Positions 42,593 to 51,149 of a stretch of DNA of 64,000 bases are shown piece by piece. The stretch's first letter is position 1; each line of letters begins with the position of its first letter. This stretch comes from Alkalimonas sp. (GTDB lineage Bacteria; Pseudomonadota; Gammaproteobacteria; Enterobacterales; Alteromonadaceae): assembly GCF_020831925.1 (NCBI RefSeq), contig NZ_JAFIFQ010000004.1:62001-126000 (forward strand), written 5' to 3'. The notes below the pieces were generated by a model, which saw nothing but the letters and a program-made list of their open reading frames with translations, ran no database searches and was not told the DNA's origin. Both the position numbers and the translations under genes were made by a program.

Positions 42593-43783
42593 TTAGATCA
42601 CGCTAGCCGATTTCAGGTCTTCAATCTCGGCACTGCTGTACCCCAGCTCAGATAAAATGCTCACCGAGTTTACCCCCATAGCACCAGCTGCTTTACCCGC
42701 CATGCGCTGACCATCCACTTTGATAGGACAACCCAGAATTTGCATATCGGCTTTTTCAGGGTGTGGTACAGTACGCACCATACCTATATCCCGGATATAA
42801 GGGTTTTGCAGTGCCTGGGGTAGATCCAGCACCGGTGCACAGGGAATATGACCTTTTAGCGTGTTCAGCCAGTCAGCTGTAGTTTTCTGGCTTAATACCC
42901 TATCCATTTCCAGCGTTAAGGCATCACGATGTTCCCGCCGCTTTGCCACCGTGGCAAAGCGAGGCTGAAGGAGTACCTCGTCCTGCAAGATACCCACCAA
43001 TACCTGCCAGAATTTGTCCGTCATCGCCATCAGGAAGATAAAACCATCGGCAGTTTTATAAAGCTGGCAAGGCACGGTTGCCGGATGTGCAGAGCGCGCC
43101 ACCCGCTCGGTGATATGCCCCTGATTCAAATACCAGGTCGCCGGGTACGACAGCTGATGCAAAGCCACATCGAACAAAGAGACATCCACATCACGCCCCT
43201 GGCCGGTCCGGTAAGCACCGAGCAACGCCGCCGTCAGGCCAAGGGAGGCGACAGCCCCCGTCATAAAATCCACCATGGAGACACCAAAGCGCGCGGGTGG
43301 CTGGCCCGGCTCACCAGTCAGCGACATCAAACCAGCTTCGGCCTGCATCAGATAGTCGTAGCCTGGCCAGCTTTTACGGTCGTTATCACGGCCATAAGCC
43401 GACAAATGGCCACAAACAATTTTTGGATTGATGTGCTGAAGTGCCTGGTAAGTCAAGCCCAATTTATCCGGCTGATCGCCACGCAAGTTATTAGTCACCG
43501 CATCAGCAGAGGCAACCAGCTTTTCAAACACGGCCCGGCCTTCAGGCTTTTTTAAATCCAGCGTCAGGCTTTTTTTATTCAGGTTAAAGGTCTGGAAAAA
43601 GTAGCTGTCGTTATCCCCCAGAAAAAATGGCCCGGTCTGGCGCGAGACATCACCACCAATGGCCGGGTTCTCTATCTTGATCACTTCAGCACCTAAGTCG
43701 GCCAGAAACATGGAGCCATATGGCCCGGCTCCATATTGTTCAACGGCAACAATGCGTATCCCTTCCAAAGGAAGTTGCTTCAT
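42593..43783 (-). CDS. CaiB/BaiF CoA-transferase
   Basis: A 396-residue family III CoA-transferase: RIVAVEQYGAGPYGSMFLADLGAEVIKIE (about 10-38), NLNKKSLTLDLKKPEGR, and FGVSMVDFMTGAVASLG (about 163-180) carrying the catalytic Asp. It lies between the acyl-CoA dehydrogenase gene (12 bp upstream) and the second CaiB gene. In the itaconate pathway one CaiB enzyme activates the acid, a MaoC-type enzyme hydrates it and a CitE-type lyase cleaves it; all three types are present in this operon. Confidence 0.92.
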   Translation of the reverse strand: MKQLPLEGIRIVAVEQYGAGPYGSMFLADLGAEVIKIENPAIGGDVSRQTGPFFLGDNDSYFFQTFNLNKKSLTLDLKKPEGRAVFEKLVASADAVTNNLRGDQPDKLGLTYQALQHINPKIVCGHLSAYGRDNDRKSWPGYDYLMQAEAGLMSLTGEPGQPPARFGVSMVDFMTGAVASLGLTAALLGAYRTGQGRDVDVSLFDVALHQLSYPATWYLNQGHITERVARSAHPATVPCQLYKTADGFIFLMAMTDKFWQVLVGILQDEVLLQPRFATVAKRREHRDALTLEMDRVLSQKTTADWLNTLKGHIPCAPVLDLPQALQNPYIRDIGMVRTVPHPEKADMQILGCPIKVDGQRMAGKAAGAMGVNSVSILSELGYSSAEIEDLKSASVI

Positions 43784-43795
43784 GGTTGTATTCCC

Positions 43796-44971
43796 TCAGA
43801 TTTTGTAGCGCTCAATCAGTTGTTTGGCAATGATGATGCGCTGCATCTCGTTGGTACCTTCACCAATGCACATCAGCATGGCATCGCGATAATAGCGCTC
43901 AATGTCGTACTCGACCGAGTAGCTATAGCCCCCGAAGATCCGCATCGCCTCATTGGCACAGAACACTCCGGCCTCAGAGCCGGCAAACTTCGCCATACCG
44001 GCTTCCATATCGCAGCGCTCACCAGCATCGTATTTAGCGGCCGCTTGTTCGATCAGCAGCCGGGCTGCCTCGACCTGTACTGCCATTTCGCCTAATTTGA
44101 GTTGAATAGCCTGATGGTTGCAGATGGCTTTACCGAAGGTTTCCCGCTCCTGGGCATAACGTACCGCCAAATCCAGGGCCCCTTTGGCGATGCCGGCACC
44201 ACGGGCTGCTACATTGATCCGGCCCAGCTCCAACCCGCCCAGCGCCTGGACAAAACCTTTACCCTCAACCTCACCAATCAGGTTGGCCGCCGGTACCCGA
44301 AAGTCTTCAAACACCACTTCGCAGGTATCGATAGCGCGGTACCCCAGCTTTTTAAGTTTTGAAACCTTGATGCCCGGTTTAAAGTTGCCCTCAGCATCCT
44401 TGGTCTCGACAATAAACATGCTGGTGCCCTTGTGGGCAGGCACTGCTTTAGGATCGGTTTTCATCAGCACCGCCAACGAGTTACCGTTTAGCGAATTGGT
44501 GATCCAGGTTTTGGTGCCATTTAAAATGTAATGATCGCCATCGCGCACTGCCGTACCACGAATCGCCTGCAGATCGGTGCCCGCATTCGGTTCGGTCAAC
44601 GCAATGCCACCGCGTAACTCACCACTGGCCATCCGCGGCAGAAAACGCTGCTTCTGTTCATCGGTACCGGCCCGCTCAATAGCGGACGCCTGAATAAGAT
44701 GCGAATTGAAAATACCGCTGGGTGCCATCCAGGCAGAAGCCACGCAAAGTACGATTTTGGCATAAATAGTCGCGGGCAGACCCATGCCGCCATATTGCTG
44801 GCCGATGGTGGCACCGAACAGACCCAGCTCTTTCATCTGCTCTACCAGTTGATGCGGGTATTTATCCGCCTGATCAAACTCCTGGGCAATAGGCCGAACG
44901 TCTTGTTCGACCCAGCGCTCAATCATATCCAGGATGGATTGCTCGTCTTCTTTACTCCACAACTCGGACAT
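43796..44971 (-). CDS. Acyl-CoA dehydrogenase
   Basis: A 391-residue FAD enzyme with the standard domains: helical N-terminus (LGLFGATIGQQYGGMGLPA), beta domain (GIALTEPNAGTDLQAIRGTA, in the signature position; KTWITNSLNGN) and the C-terminal FGGYSYSVEYDIERYYRDA then GEGTNEMQ, where the Glu of GEGT is the usual catalytic-base region. It introduces a C=C into an acyl-CoA and passes electrons to ETF. It would create the unsaturated acyl-CoA for the adjacent MaoC hydratase. Confidence 0.93.
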   Translation of the reverse strand: MSELWSKEDEQSILDMIERWVEQDVRPIAQEFDQADKYPHQLVEQMKELGLFGATIGQQYGGMGLPATIYAKIVLCVASAWMAPSGIFNSHLIQASAIERAGTDEQKQRFLPRMASGELRGGIALTEPNAGTDLQAIRGTAVRDGDHYILNGTKTWITNSLNGNSLAVLMKTDPKAVPAHKGTSMFIVETKDAEGNFKPGIKVSKLKKLGYRAIDTCEVVFEDFRVPAANLIGEVEGKGFVQALGGLELGRINVAARGAGIAKGALDLAVRYAQERETFGKAICNHQAIQLKLGEMAVQVEAARLLIEQAAAKYDAGERCDMEAGMAKFAGSEAGVFCANEAMRIFGGYSYSVEYDIERYYRDAMLMCIGEGTNEMQRIIIAKQLIERYKI

Positions 44972-44983
44972 AATGCTCTCCGC

Positions 44984-45502
44984 TTAATAATTAACTTTGT
45001 CTTCGACCGAGTGGCCTTGCTTGGCAATCAACATTTTGCGCACAAAACTGCAAACCACAGTGCCATGCTGGTTAAAGCCAGTGGTTTTTACCGTGACAAT
45101 ACCCGCCCCTGGCCGTGACTTGGATTCACGCTTATCCAGTACTTCGGATTCAGCCGTAAGGGTATCGTCTTCGAACAAGGGGTGCGTCAGCTTGATGTCA
45201 TCCCAGCCCAGATTGGCGATGGCTTTTTGACTGACATCGGTCACGCTCATGCCAACCATTAGGGCTACCGTCAACGGCGAGCAGACAATGCATTTACCAA
45301 ACTCACTGGCTTTGGCGTACTCATCATCAAAGTGCATTGGGTGGGTGTTCATGGTCAGCAGCGTGAACCAGGTATTGTCTGTTTTGGTAATGGTGCGACC
45401 AGGGCGATGCTCGTAGATATCGCCAATATGAAACTCTTCGTAATGACGGCCAAAGGATTCACGATAGCGGTTTTCACTGATTTTCTTTACATGTTGTACC
45501 AT
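44984..45502 (-). CDS. MaoC-like hot-dog hydratase (itaconyl/mesaconyl-CoA hydratase-like)
   Basis: A 172-residue hot-dog-fold hydratase. The active-site region NTHPMHFDDEYAK (about 55-67) corresponds to the R-specific hydratase motif with catalytic Asp/His. IYEHRPGRTITKTDNTW precedes it, and CIVCSPLTVALMVG follows. Length and pattern resemble itaconyl-CoA hydratase and beta-methylmalyl-CoA dehydratase. ATG 45502 has AGGTGGA upstream; a GTG at 45514 is possible but poorer. Its neighbours CaiB, acyl-CoA dehydrogenase and CitE-like lyase support a methyl-branched C5-type dicarboxylyl-CoA route. Confidence 0.85.
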   Translation of the reverse strand: MVQHVKKISENRYRESFGRHYEEFHIGDIYEHRPGRTITKTDNTWFTLLTMNTHPMHFDDEYAKASEFGKCIVCSPLTVALMVGMSVTDVSQKAIANLGWDDIKLTHPLFEDDTLTAESEVLDKRESKSRPGAGIVTVKTTGFNQHGTVVCSFVRKMLIAKQGHSVEDKVNY

Positions 45503-45519
45503 GATTAGTTCCACCTGAA

Positions 45520-46371
45520 TTAATGCGCGCAGCTTGTATCATCAACTGCAGTTTCCCCGGCGTAAGCCAGTATTCGTTGACAAGAAAGTAAAACCGGTCG
45601 GTCGACCATTTTTCCATCCACCACCAACACCGCATCGGCGGAGTCGGCCAGGGCAGCTGCTACGACTTTTCTGGCATAGGTCAACTGCTCTGCACTTGGC
45701 TGTAAGGCCTCATGAATTGATTGAATTTGTTTCGGATGGATCGCCGCCTTGCCGCTAAAGCCAAGCGCCCGGATCCGGCGAGTTTCCTGCTGTAGACCCT
45801 GCAGATCCTGCAAGTCGACAAAAGGGACATCCAACAACTGAACGCCAGCAACAGCAGCTGCCTGTACCAGTTGACAGCGCGCCAACAGCAAGGGCTCATA
45901 ACTGAAATCACAACCAAGCTCTGCTGCCAGATCAGCGCCGCCAAACATCAGCGCCACCAAGGTTTTGCTGGCCCGGGCAATCTGCTGGGCTTGCATCAAA
46001 CCAGAGAGCGATTCAATTAAGCCAATCAATTTACTGCGCCCTTGCAACGAACGAGCCGCTCGCTCTACTTCTTCGGTGCTCTGACACTTTGCCAACATCA
46101 GATAAGCCGGTGGGCAGTTACTGAACCCAGTCAACTCACACTCACCCAACTGGGTTGATAATGGGTTCATCCGCACAGCCACCCGGTTACGCTGAGACGG
46201 TTCCAATTCAGCCAAAAAGGACTGCACCGCGGCAAAGGCCACATCTTTTTCAGCCAACGGTACTGCATCTTCCAGATCGATACAGATCAGATCGGCCTCG
46301 CTGGCTAAGGCTTTGTGAAACCGATCCGGCCGGTTACCCGGCACAAATAACAAGCTGCGAATTAGCCCCAT
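45520..46371 (-). CDS. HpcH/HpaI (CitE-like) lyase: malyl/citramalyl-CoA lyase-like
   Basis: A 283-residue TIM-barrel lyase: RSLLFVPGNRPDRFHKAL at the start, DLICIDLEDAVPLAEK (about 31-46) with the acidic catalytic pair, VRMNPL, LIGLIESLSGL with the metal-binding Glu, and ALMFGGADLAAELG with the metal-binding Asp. Such enzymes cleave malyl-, methylmalyl- or citramalyl-CoA. It overlaps the PuuE-like gene upstream by 10 bp and lies 17 bp before the MaoC gene, giving a compact hydrate-then-cleave module. Confidence 0.9.
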   Translation of the reverse strand: MGLIRSLLFVPGNRPDRFHKALASEADLICIDLEDAVPLAEKDVAFAAVQSFLAELEPSQRNRVAVRMNPLSTQLGECELTGFSNCPPAYLMLAKCQSTEEVERAARSLQGRSKLIGLIESLSGLMQAQQIARASKTLVALMFGGADLAAELGCDFSYEPLLLARCQLVQAAAVAGVQLLDVPFVDLQDLQGLQQETRRIRALGFSGKAAIHPKQIQSIHEALQPSAEQLTYARKVVAAALADSADAVLVVDGKMVDRPVLLSCQRILAYAGETAVDDTSCAH

Positions 46372-47252
46372 GCCGGGTTCTCCTTCAGCTCAGCCGGTGG
46401 TACCTCGGCCTGAAAATGACGGGCAATTTGCTCACGACTGGCAAACCAAACACCAGGCTTGGCGGTGACATAACGAAAAAACTCCTCCAGTGCCCAAATG
46501 CGGCCAGGCCGCCCAATAATGCGAAGATGCAGCCCCAGACTCATCATTCTGGGTTGCTCTGCCCCTTCGGCATAGAGCACATCAAAACTGTCTTTGGCAT
46601 ACTTCAGCCATTGCTCCGGGGTATAGGAAGGTGCCACCCACATTTTCATGTCGTTCGAATCGAGCGCGTAAGGCACAATCACCATAGGCCTGTTTGAGCC
46701 TTCCACCCTGGCCCAAAAGGGCGCATCGGCACTGTAATCGTCCATGTGGTACAGAAAACCCTCTTCTTGCAGCAAGCGGCGGGTGTTGTCGGTTAGCAGA
46801 TAGCGGGACAACCAACCCAGCGGCCGCTTGCCGGTGGTCTTTTCAATGCTGCTGACCGCCTGGCGAATAAAAGCCCGCTCTTCGTCTTCGTTCATACGAA
46901 ACTGATGCACCCAGCGGTAGCCGTGCGAGCAGGTTTCATCCTCACGGCGGCGAATGGCTTCGGCCAGAGAAGGCGCTCGCTCCAGGCTTAAAGCAGCTGC
47001 TGTCCAGGTAGCGCGAATGCGGTATTTATCCAGCAAGGCAATAATGCGGCTGGCCCCTTCGTTCAGGCCATACTGGTAATTGGATTCATTGCCGTAATTG
47101 CGTATCGGCTTTTTCAGATGCACCTGCAACTCATCCACCGGCTCCATACCGGCATCACCGTCGCGGATGCTGTATTCAGAGCCTTCTTCCACGTTGACCA
47201 CAATGGACAGGGCCAAACGAGCCTGATCCGGCCATGGGTATTGATGCTTCAT
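46362..47252 (-). CDS. PuuE-like polysaccharide-deacetylase-family hydrolase (allantoinase / cyclic imidase-like)
   Basis: A 296-residue protein of the NodB-fold branch that contains PuuE allantoinase and, as I recall, bacterial cyclic imide hydrolases of similar length (about 293 residues). Key segments are LSIVVNVEEGSE (about 15-26), CSHGYRWVHQF (about 108-118), SRYLLTDNTRRLL and MSLGLHLRIIGRPGR (about 246-260). These enzymes open five- or six-membered cyclic amides or imides. Beside a CitE lyase and CoA genes, opening of a maleimide- or succinimide-type ring is more likely than chitin chemistry. Overlaps the CitE-like gene. Confidence 0.82.
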   Translation of the reverse strand: MKHQYPWPDQARLALSIVVNVEEGSEYSIRDGDAGMEPVDELQVHLKKPIRNYGNESNYQYGLNEGASRIIALLDKYRIRATWTAAALSLERAPSLAEAIRRREDETCSHGYRWVHQFRMNEDEERAFIRQAVSSIEKTTGKRPLGWLSRYLLTDNTRRLLQEEGFLYHMDDYSADAPFWARVEGSNRPMVIVPYALDSNDMKMWVAPSYTPEQWLKYAKDSFDVLYAEGAEQPRMMSLGLHLRIIGRPGRIWALEEFFRYVTAKPGVWFASREQIARHFQAEVPPAELKENPAWG

Positions 47253-47301
47253 AGCAGTAATCCTGTTTTAAATACCTGTCGAAAAATGAGCCATGACGCT
47301 A

Positions 47302-48144
47302 CTAGTGATACTCTTCACCACCTGAGACATTCATCGCTTCGCCACTGATGTAAACAGCTTGCTCTGAACATAAAAAAGCACAGGCTTTGGCGATATCGTC
47401 CTGCAATCCCGGCCGCCCTAGCGGAATACGCGCCCGCATATCGGCCATGTATTGGTCATAGCCTTTGCCGGTCACTTCCGAAAAATGCGCGTTTTGCCAG
47501 GCACCGAGACCGGTGGTGACATGATTGGGGCATATTTGATTGACATTAATGCCATGGGGACCCAGCTCTTGCGCTGCCACCCGGGTTAAGCCCGTCATGC
47601 CGTGCTTGGAGGTGGTGTAGGCCGAAGCATGCGCAAAGGCAGATTTAGAGGCTTGTGAGCCAATATTGATAATTTTGCCGCCATTGCCCAACTGCACCAT
47701 CTGCTCCGCAGCGTATTTGATGCCAAGGAAAGTACCGCGCAGATTGACATTCAGCACGGTATCCCACTCCTCGACGCTCATCTCTAATATGGGTTTCATC
47801 AGATAACCAACGCCGGCATTGTTCACCCAGATATCCAGGCTGCCAAAGCTATCCACCGCAAAGCGGGCAGCGGCAGCGACTTCTTCTGGCTTTAACACAT
47901 TGCAGACAAAAGCCGCAGCCGTGCCGCCGGCCTGTTCGATTTCTTGCACGATGTCCTGCATTTCCTGCGTCGTGCCAATGGCGGTTTCCGGCAGATGCTC
48001 ACCCTGGGCCTGCCCCAGATCGGTAATCACCACTTTGCAACCTTCGGCAGCCAGCCGCTTGGCCATCGCCTCGCCCAGCCCCTGACGACGACCGGCGCCG
48101 GTAATCACTGCCACTTTGCCTGCCAGATCCGGATACTGTGCCAT
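47302..48144 (-). CDS. Short-chain dehydrogenase/reductase
   Basis: A 280-residue SDR with cofactor motif TGAGRRQGLG (15-24), NNAGVG (about 110-115), catalytic Ser in NIGSQAS, and YTTSKHG (Tyr-x-x-x-Lys) with C-terminal GGEEYH. It has a roughly 20-residue insert after strand 2 (GQAQGEHLPETAIGT), longer than most 250-residue SDRs. It oxidises a hydroxyl or reduces a keto group with NAD(P). It is the second gene of the operon that starts at 48462. Confidence 0.92.
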   Translation of the reverse strand: MAQYPDLAGKVAVITGAGRRQGLGEAMAKRLAAEGCKVVITDLGQAQGEHLPETAIGTTQEMQDIVQEIEQAGGTAAAFVCNVLKPEEVAAAARFAVDSFGSLDIWVNNAGVGYLMKPILEMSVEEWDTVLNVNLRGTFLGIKYAAEQMVQLGNGGKIINIGSQASKSAFAHASAYTTSKHGMTGLTRVAAQELGPHGINVNQICPNHVTTGLGAWQNAHFSEVTGKGYDQYMADMRARIPLGRPGLQDDIAKACAFLCSEQAVYISGEAMNVSGGEEYH

Positions 48145-48153
48145 ACCCCCTCC

Positions 48154-48462
48154 TTAGATTTGTTCAGTCAAAATAAACAGTGGGTTATCGGCGAAGCTCT
48201 GAAACTCGCTGGCAACTTTTTGCATGGTTTCGCTGGCGACATCCTGGCCAAATTGCGCCATATCATTCACCTGAATCACTTCAATGTATTGGTAAGGAGG
48301 CGCTTGCTCACTCATCAAAAGCGCCTGGGATTTGTACAGCTTAAAGGCATCGACTGAAGGCAAGGCGCCCGCCGTTGGCAGATCGGTTTGTTTGGCCCAC
48401 TGCTCATACGCCTGCTGATCGGCATCCGTTTTAAGATTAAACAGCACCACTAGCGTTGTCAT
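48154..48462 (-). CDS. HapK/RedY-like dimeric alpha/beta-barrel protein
   Basis: A 102-residue protein. LVVLFNLKTDADQQAYEQWA (1-21 region), TDLPTAGALPSVDAFKLYK, PPYQYIEVIQVNDM and FADNPLFILTEQI together match my memory of the REDY-like HapK family, named from prodiginine (tripyrrole) biosynthesis clusters of Hahella and Streptomyces. The biochemical role is not established. It is the first gene of an eight-gene catabolic operon, directly behind a HutC-type operator and near an FNR-like box, so it is made first and with the whole pathway. Confidence 0.72.
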   Translation of the reverse strand: MTTLVVLFNLKTDADQQAYEQWAKQTDLPTAGALPSVDAFKLYKSQALLMSEQAPPYQYIEVIQVNDMAQFGQDVASETMQKVASEFQSFADNPLFILTEQI

Positions 48463-48480
48463 TGTCCGCTCCTCTTCTCA

Positions 48481-48499
48481 AGTTGTACGGACAAATCTA
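48481..48499 (-). promoter_or_regulatory. HutC-type operator with -10 before the HapK-like operon
   Basis: On the minus strand ATTTGTCCGTACAACT (48496-48481), close to the sites at 24052 and 41016. TAGATT (48499-48494) is a possible -10 overlapping the operator, 32 bp from the start codon. Confidence 0.58.
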
Positions 48500-48541
48500 G
48501 CTGAGCTAACACCCCGAGTCCATGTGGCTTGGCGGGCGAAA

Positions 48542-48555
48542 TTGACAATTGACAA
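48542..48555. promoter_or_regulatory. Imperfect FNR-type box before the HapK-like operon
   Basis: TTGACAATTGACAA keeps one full half-site (TTGAC) and a degenerate second half (GACAA for ATCAA/GTCAA). Centre is about 61 bp before the start predicted from the TAGATT -10 (class I spacing). The weakest box of the set; it also abuts the terminator of the next operon. Confidence 0.4.
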
Positions 48556-48574
48556 AAGGCGGGAAAAAACCGCC
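48554..48574 (-). terminator. Probable terminator of the 57.6-48.6 kb operon
   Basis: GGCGG (48558-48562) pairs with CCGCC (48570-48574), 7-base loop, and TTTT follows on the minus strand (48557-48554). Short stem but well placed, 12 bp after the CaiB stop at 48587. Confidence 0.55.
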
Positions 48575-48586
48575 GCTAAAAGGGGG

Positions 48587-49771
48587 TTAACGACCTTTTA
48601 GCAGCTGCTGCAAGACGGCTTCGGTATGCTCACCAAGCTCAGGTGGAGCCGAGTCAAACGACAAGGGGGTAGCGGAAAACTTCACCGGATTAGCCACCAT
48701 AGGCACCTGATAGCCTTTGGCATGAGTAGCCTGAATAGGCATGCCTCTGGCTTGCACCTGAGGATCGGCAAAGACCTGCTCCAGATTATTGATAGGCCCG
48801 CAAGGCACGTGCTGATCGGATAAAGCTTTGACCCAATGCGCTACGCCATGCTGCAACAGCTGAGCAGCAAGCAAGGGGATCAGGGCATCACGATGCTGCA
48901 CCCGCAGCGCATTGCTGCAAAAGCGAGGATCATCGGCCAGCTCCGCACAGCCTAGCACCGCACAGCAACTGCGAAACTGCCGATCATTGCCGACCGCCAG
49001 CAGGATGAAGCCGTCTTTTACCTGCATTGCCTGATAAGGCACGATATTCGGATGGGCGGTGCCAAGACGTTGTGGCACCTGGCCACTAACCAGATAATTG
49101 GAGGCCTGATTGGCCAACCAGGCCACCTGGGTATCCAGCAGTGCCAGATCGATGTACTGGCCCTGGCCGGTCTGGTTGCGATGGTGCAAGGCGGCCAAAA
49201 TAGCTGAAACAGCGTACATACCGGTCATCAAGTCCGCCACTGCCACACCGACTTTTTGCGGCCCGCCGCCGGGATGCGTATCCGGCTCACCGGTAATGCT
49301 CATCAGGCCGCCAAGACCCTGGATCATTGCATCGTAACCAGCCTGATTGGCATAAGGTCCAGTCTGACCAAAACCGGTGATGGAGCAATAAATCAGCCGT
49401 GGGTTGCTGGCTTTTAAGCTGGCATAATCCAGACCATACTTGGCCAGGCCACCCACTTTGTAATTTTCCACCAGCACATCGGCCTGTGCAGCCAGCTGGT
49501 GGATCTGCTGCTGGCCCTGCTCGCTGCTGATATCAATGCAGACTGAGCGCTTGCCCCGGTTGGCCGCTAGAAAATAAGCCGACTGGCCGGTGTTCTGCCC
49601 ATTGGCATCCAGCAAAAAAGGCGGTCCCCAGCGCCGGGTATCATCCCCTTCGCCGGGCTTTTCTATTTTCCAGATCTCAGCCCCGTAATCCGCCAGCACC
49701 TGGGTAGCCCAGGGCCCGGCCAGGATCCGGCTTAAATCCAGCACTTTAATGCCCGCTAATGGACCCGCCAT
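48587..49771 (-). CDS. CaiB/BaiF CoA-transferase
   Basis: A 394-residue family III CoA-transferase: KVLDLSRILAGPWATQVLADYGAEIWKIE (about 9-37), NRGKRSVCIDIS, GFGQTGPYANQAGYD, and VGVAVADLMTGMYAVS (about 168-183) with the catalytic Asp. Resembles the succinyl-CoA-dependent dicarboxylate transferases (such as succinate-hydroxymethylglutarate type) by its RRWGPPF segment. Last gene of the long operon that begins at 57597. Confidence 0.92.
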   Translation of the reverse strand: MAGPLAGIKVLDLSRILAGPWATQVLADYGAEIWKIEKPGEGDDTRRWGPPFLLDANGQNTGQSAYFLAANRGKRSVCIDISSEQGQQQIHQLAAQADVLVENYKVGGLAKYGLDYASLKASNPRLIYCSITGFGQTGPYANQAGYDAMIQGLGGLMSITGEPDTHPGGGPQKVGVAVADLMTGMYAVSAILAALHHRNQTGQGQYIDLALLDTQVAWLANQASNYLVSGQVPQRLGTAHPNIVPYQAMQVKDGFILLAVGNDRQFRSCCAVLGCAELADDPRFCSNALRVQHRDALIPLLAAQLLQHGVAHWVKALSDQHVPCGPINNLEQVFADPQVQARGMPIQATHAKGYQVPMVANPVKFSATPLSFDSAPPELGEHTEAVLQQLLKGR

Positions 49772-49783
49772 TTGAACTCCTCG

Positions 49784-51136
49784 TTACTGTATCTCGTTTA
49801 CCATAGCAGGCAGACGATACTGAAAGCCACTTTCCCGTTGCCACAGCTCTGCCAGGGCCAGCAATTGCCAATCGCTGCCTGCTGGCCCTATCAATTGCAT
49901 ACCAGCCGGTAGCGGCTGTCCAGTGAGCATGGGCATACTCAGCGCCGGTAGCCCGGCCTGATTGGCCAGGCTGGTCAGATCCGCCTGGTTGGAAGGCACA
50001 GGCCCATCCAGCGAAAATGCACGTTGCGGTGTGGTAGGCAGCAGCAGCAGCTCCCCTTGAGCAAACCAGCGCCTGGCGCTGATAACCGCCTGTTCCAACA
50101 CCTGCAAAGCAGCGCTGTAATCCAGCGGACTTTTCCGATCCGGGTAAGCCAGCAAGGCGCGTAAGTAGTTGGAAAATTCCTCCTGCCTGCTTTCCCATTC
50201 GTGCTGATACTCCAGCCGCATGTCGGTTTCACAAAGAAGAAGGCCGGCCCGGCGCGCTGCTGCAAAGGGGTAATCCCCAAGCTCAACGAACTGCACTGAG
50301 CAACCTAGATCACGAAATACCTGCAGATTCATTGCAAAGTCAGCCAGAATATCGTCGGCCACCCCCAGAGCATCCAGCTCTGCAGGCACAAGGATACGCA
50401 CTGACTTGCAGTCCTGTGGTGCAGCGGCAGGCAAGTTGATAGCCTCCGGACTATTGGCATCGTAAGCAGCCATCCGGGCAAAAACCAAACTTAGATCCCG
50501 AGCCGAGCGCGCCAGTGGCCCTATGGTATCCATGCTGCGGCCACAGGGCACCGAGCCGCGATTGCTGATGGCGCCCCGGCTGGGTTTAAAGCCAAAGACA
50601 CCGCAATAAGATGCCGGGATCCGCACCGAGCCCATGGTATCGGTGCCAAGTGCTACCGGTACTAAACCGGCAGCCACCGCCGCACCCGACCCACCTGAAG
50701 AACCGCCTGGTGTGAAGCCTAAGCGGTGTGGATTGTGGGCATTGCCAAAATGGCTGTTGTGGTTGCTGGCCCCAAGCGCACCTTCGTGCATATTCAGTTT
50801 GCCCAGCATGCTGCAGCCCGCATTTTTTAACTGCTGAATCACAAAAGCATCTTCGATTGGAAAAGCGTAGCGGCGTACTTCAAGACCGGCCGTGGTGGCA
50901 AAGCCAGTCACATCAATATTGTCTTTCACCCCCAGCACCAGGCCAGCCAACAGGCCATGCGGCTCAGGGAGTGGCGCTGCATCCACCAGTTGGGTGAAGC
51001 AATTTAACTGAGGATTAAAGTACTGTGCTGCCGACCATTGCCACTGCAATAACTCCGTAGCACTAAAGGCTCCGGCCTGAAGCCACTGTTGCTGCTGATG
51101 AAAATCGGCAGCCAACACTTGCTGTTCCAGCCTCAC
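49784..51136 (-). CDS. Amidase-signature family amidase
   Basis: A 450-residue amidase with the Ser-cisSer-Lys set: Lys in GLVLGVKDNIDVTGF, cis-Ser in GGSSGGSGAAVAAG and nucleophile Ser in GTDTMGSVRIPASYCG. The common GTDTGGS reads GTDTMGS here, a minor change beside the nucleophile. It hydrolyses a carboxamide to acid and ammonia. GTG 51136 with AAAGGAG upstream is preferred; a longer frame overlaps the ligase gene by 50 bp. It is translationally close to the CaiB gene (12 bp), suggesting the released acid is next activated by CoA transfer. Confidence 0.88.
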   Translation of the reverse strand: MRLEQQVLAADFHQQQQWLQAGAFSATELLQWQWSAAQYFNPQLNCFTQLVDAAPLPEPHGLLAGLVLGVKDNIDVTGFATTAGLEVRRYAFPIEDAFVIQQLKNAGCSMLGKLNMHEGALGASNHNSHFGNAHNPHRLGFTPGGSSGGSGAAVAAGLVPVALGTDTMGSVRIPASYCGVFGFKPSRGAISNRGSVPCGRSMDTIGPLARSARDLSLVFARMAAYDANSPEAINLPAAAPQDCKSVRILVPAELDALGVADDILADFAMNLQVFRDLGCSVQFVELGDYPFAAARRAGLLLCETDMRLEYQHEWESRQEEFSNYLRALLAYPDRKSPLDYSAALQVLEQAVISARRWFAQGELLLLPTTPQRAFSLDGPVPSNQADLTSLANQAGLPALSMPMLTGQPLPAGMQLIGPAGSDWQLLALAELWQRESGFQYRLPAMVNEIQ

Positions 51137-51149
51137 ATGCTGCTCCTTT

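Noticed and set aside
46362-47252. Chitin or peptidoglycan deacetylase
   Set aside because: No signal peptide, and the motifs follow the PuuE/imidase branch.
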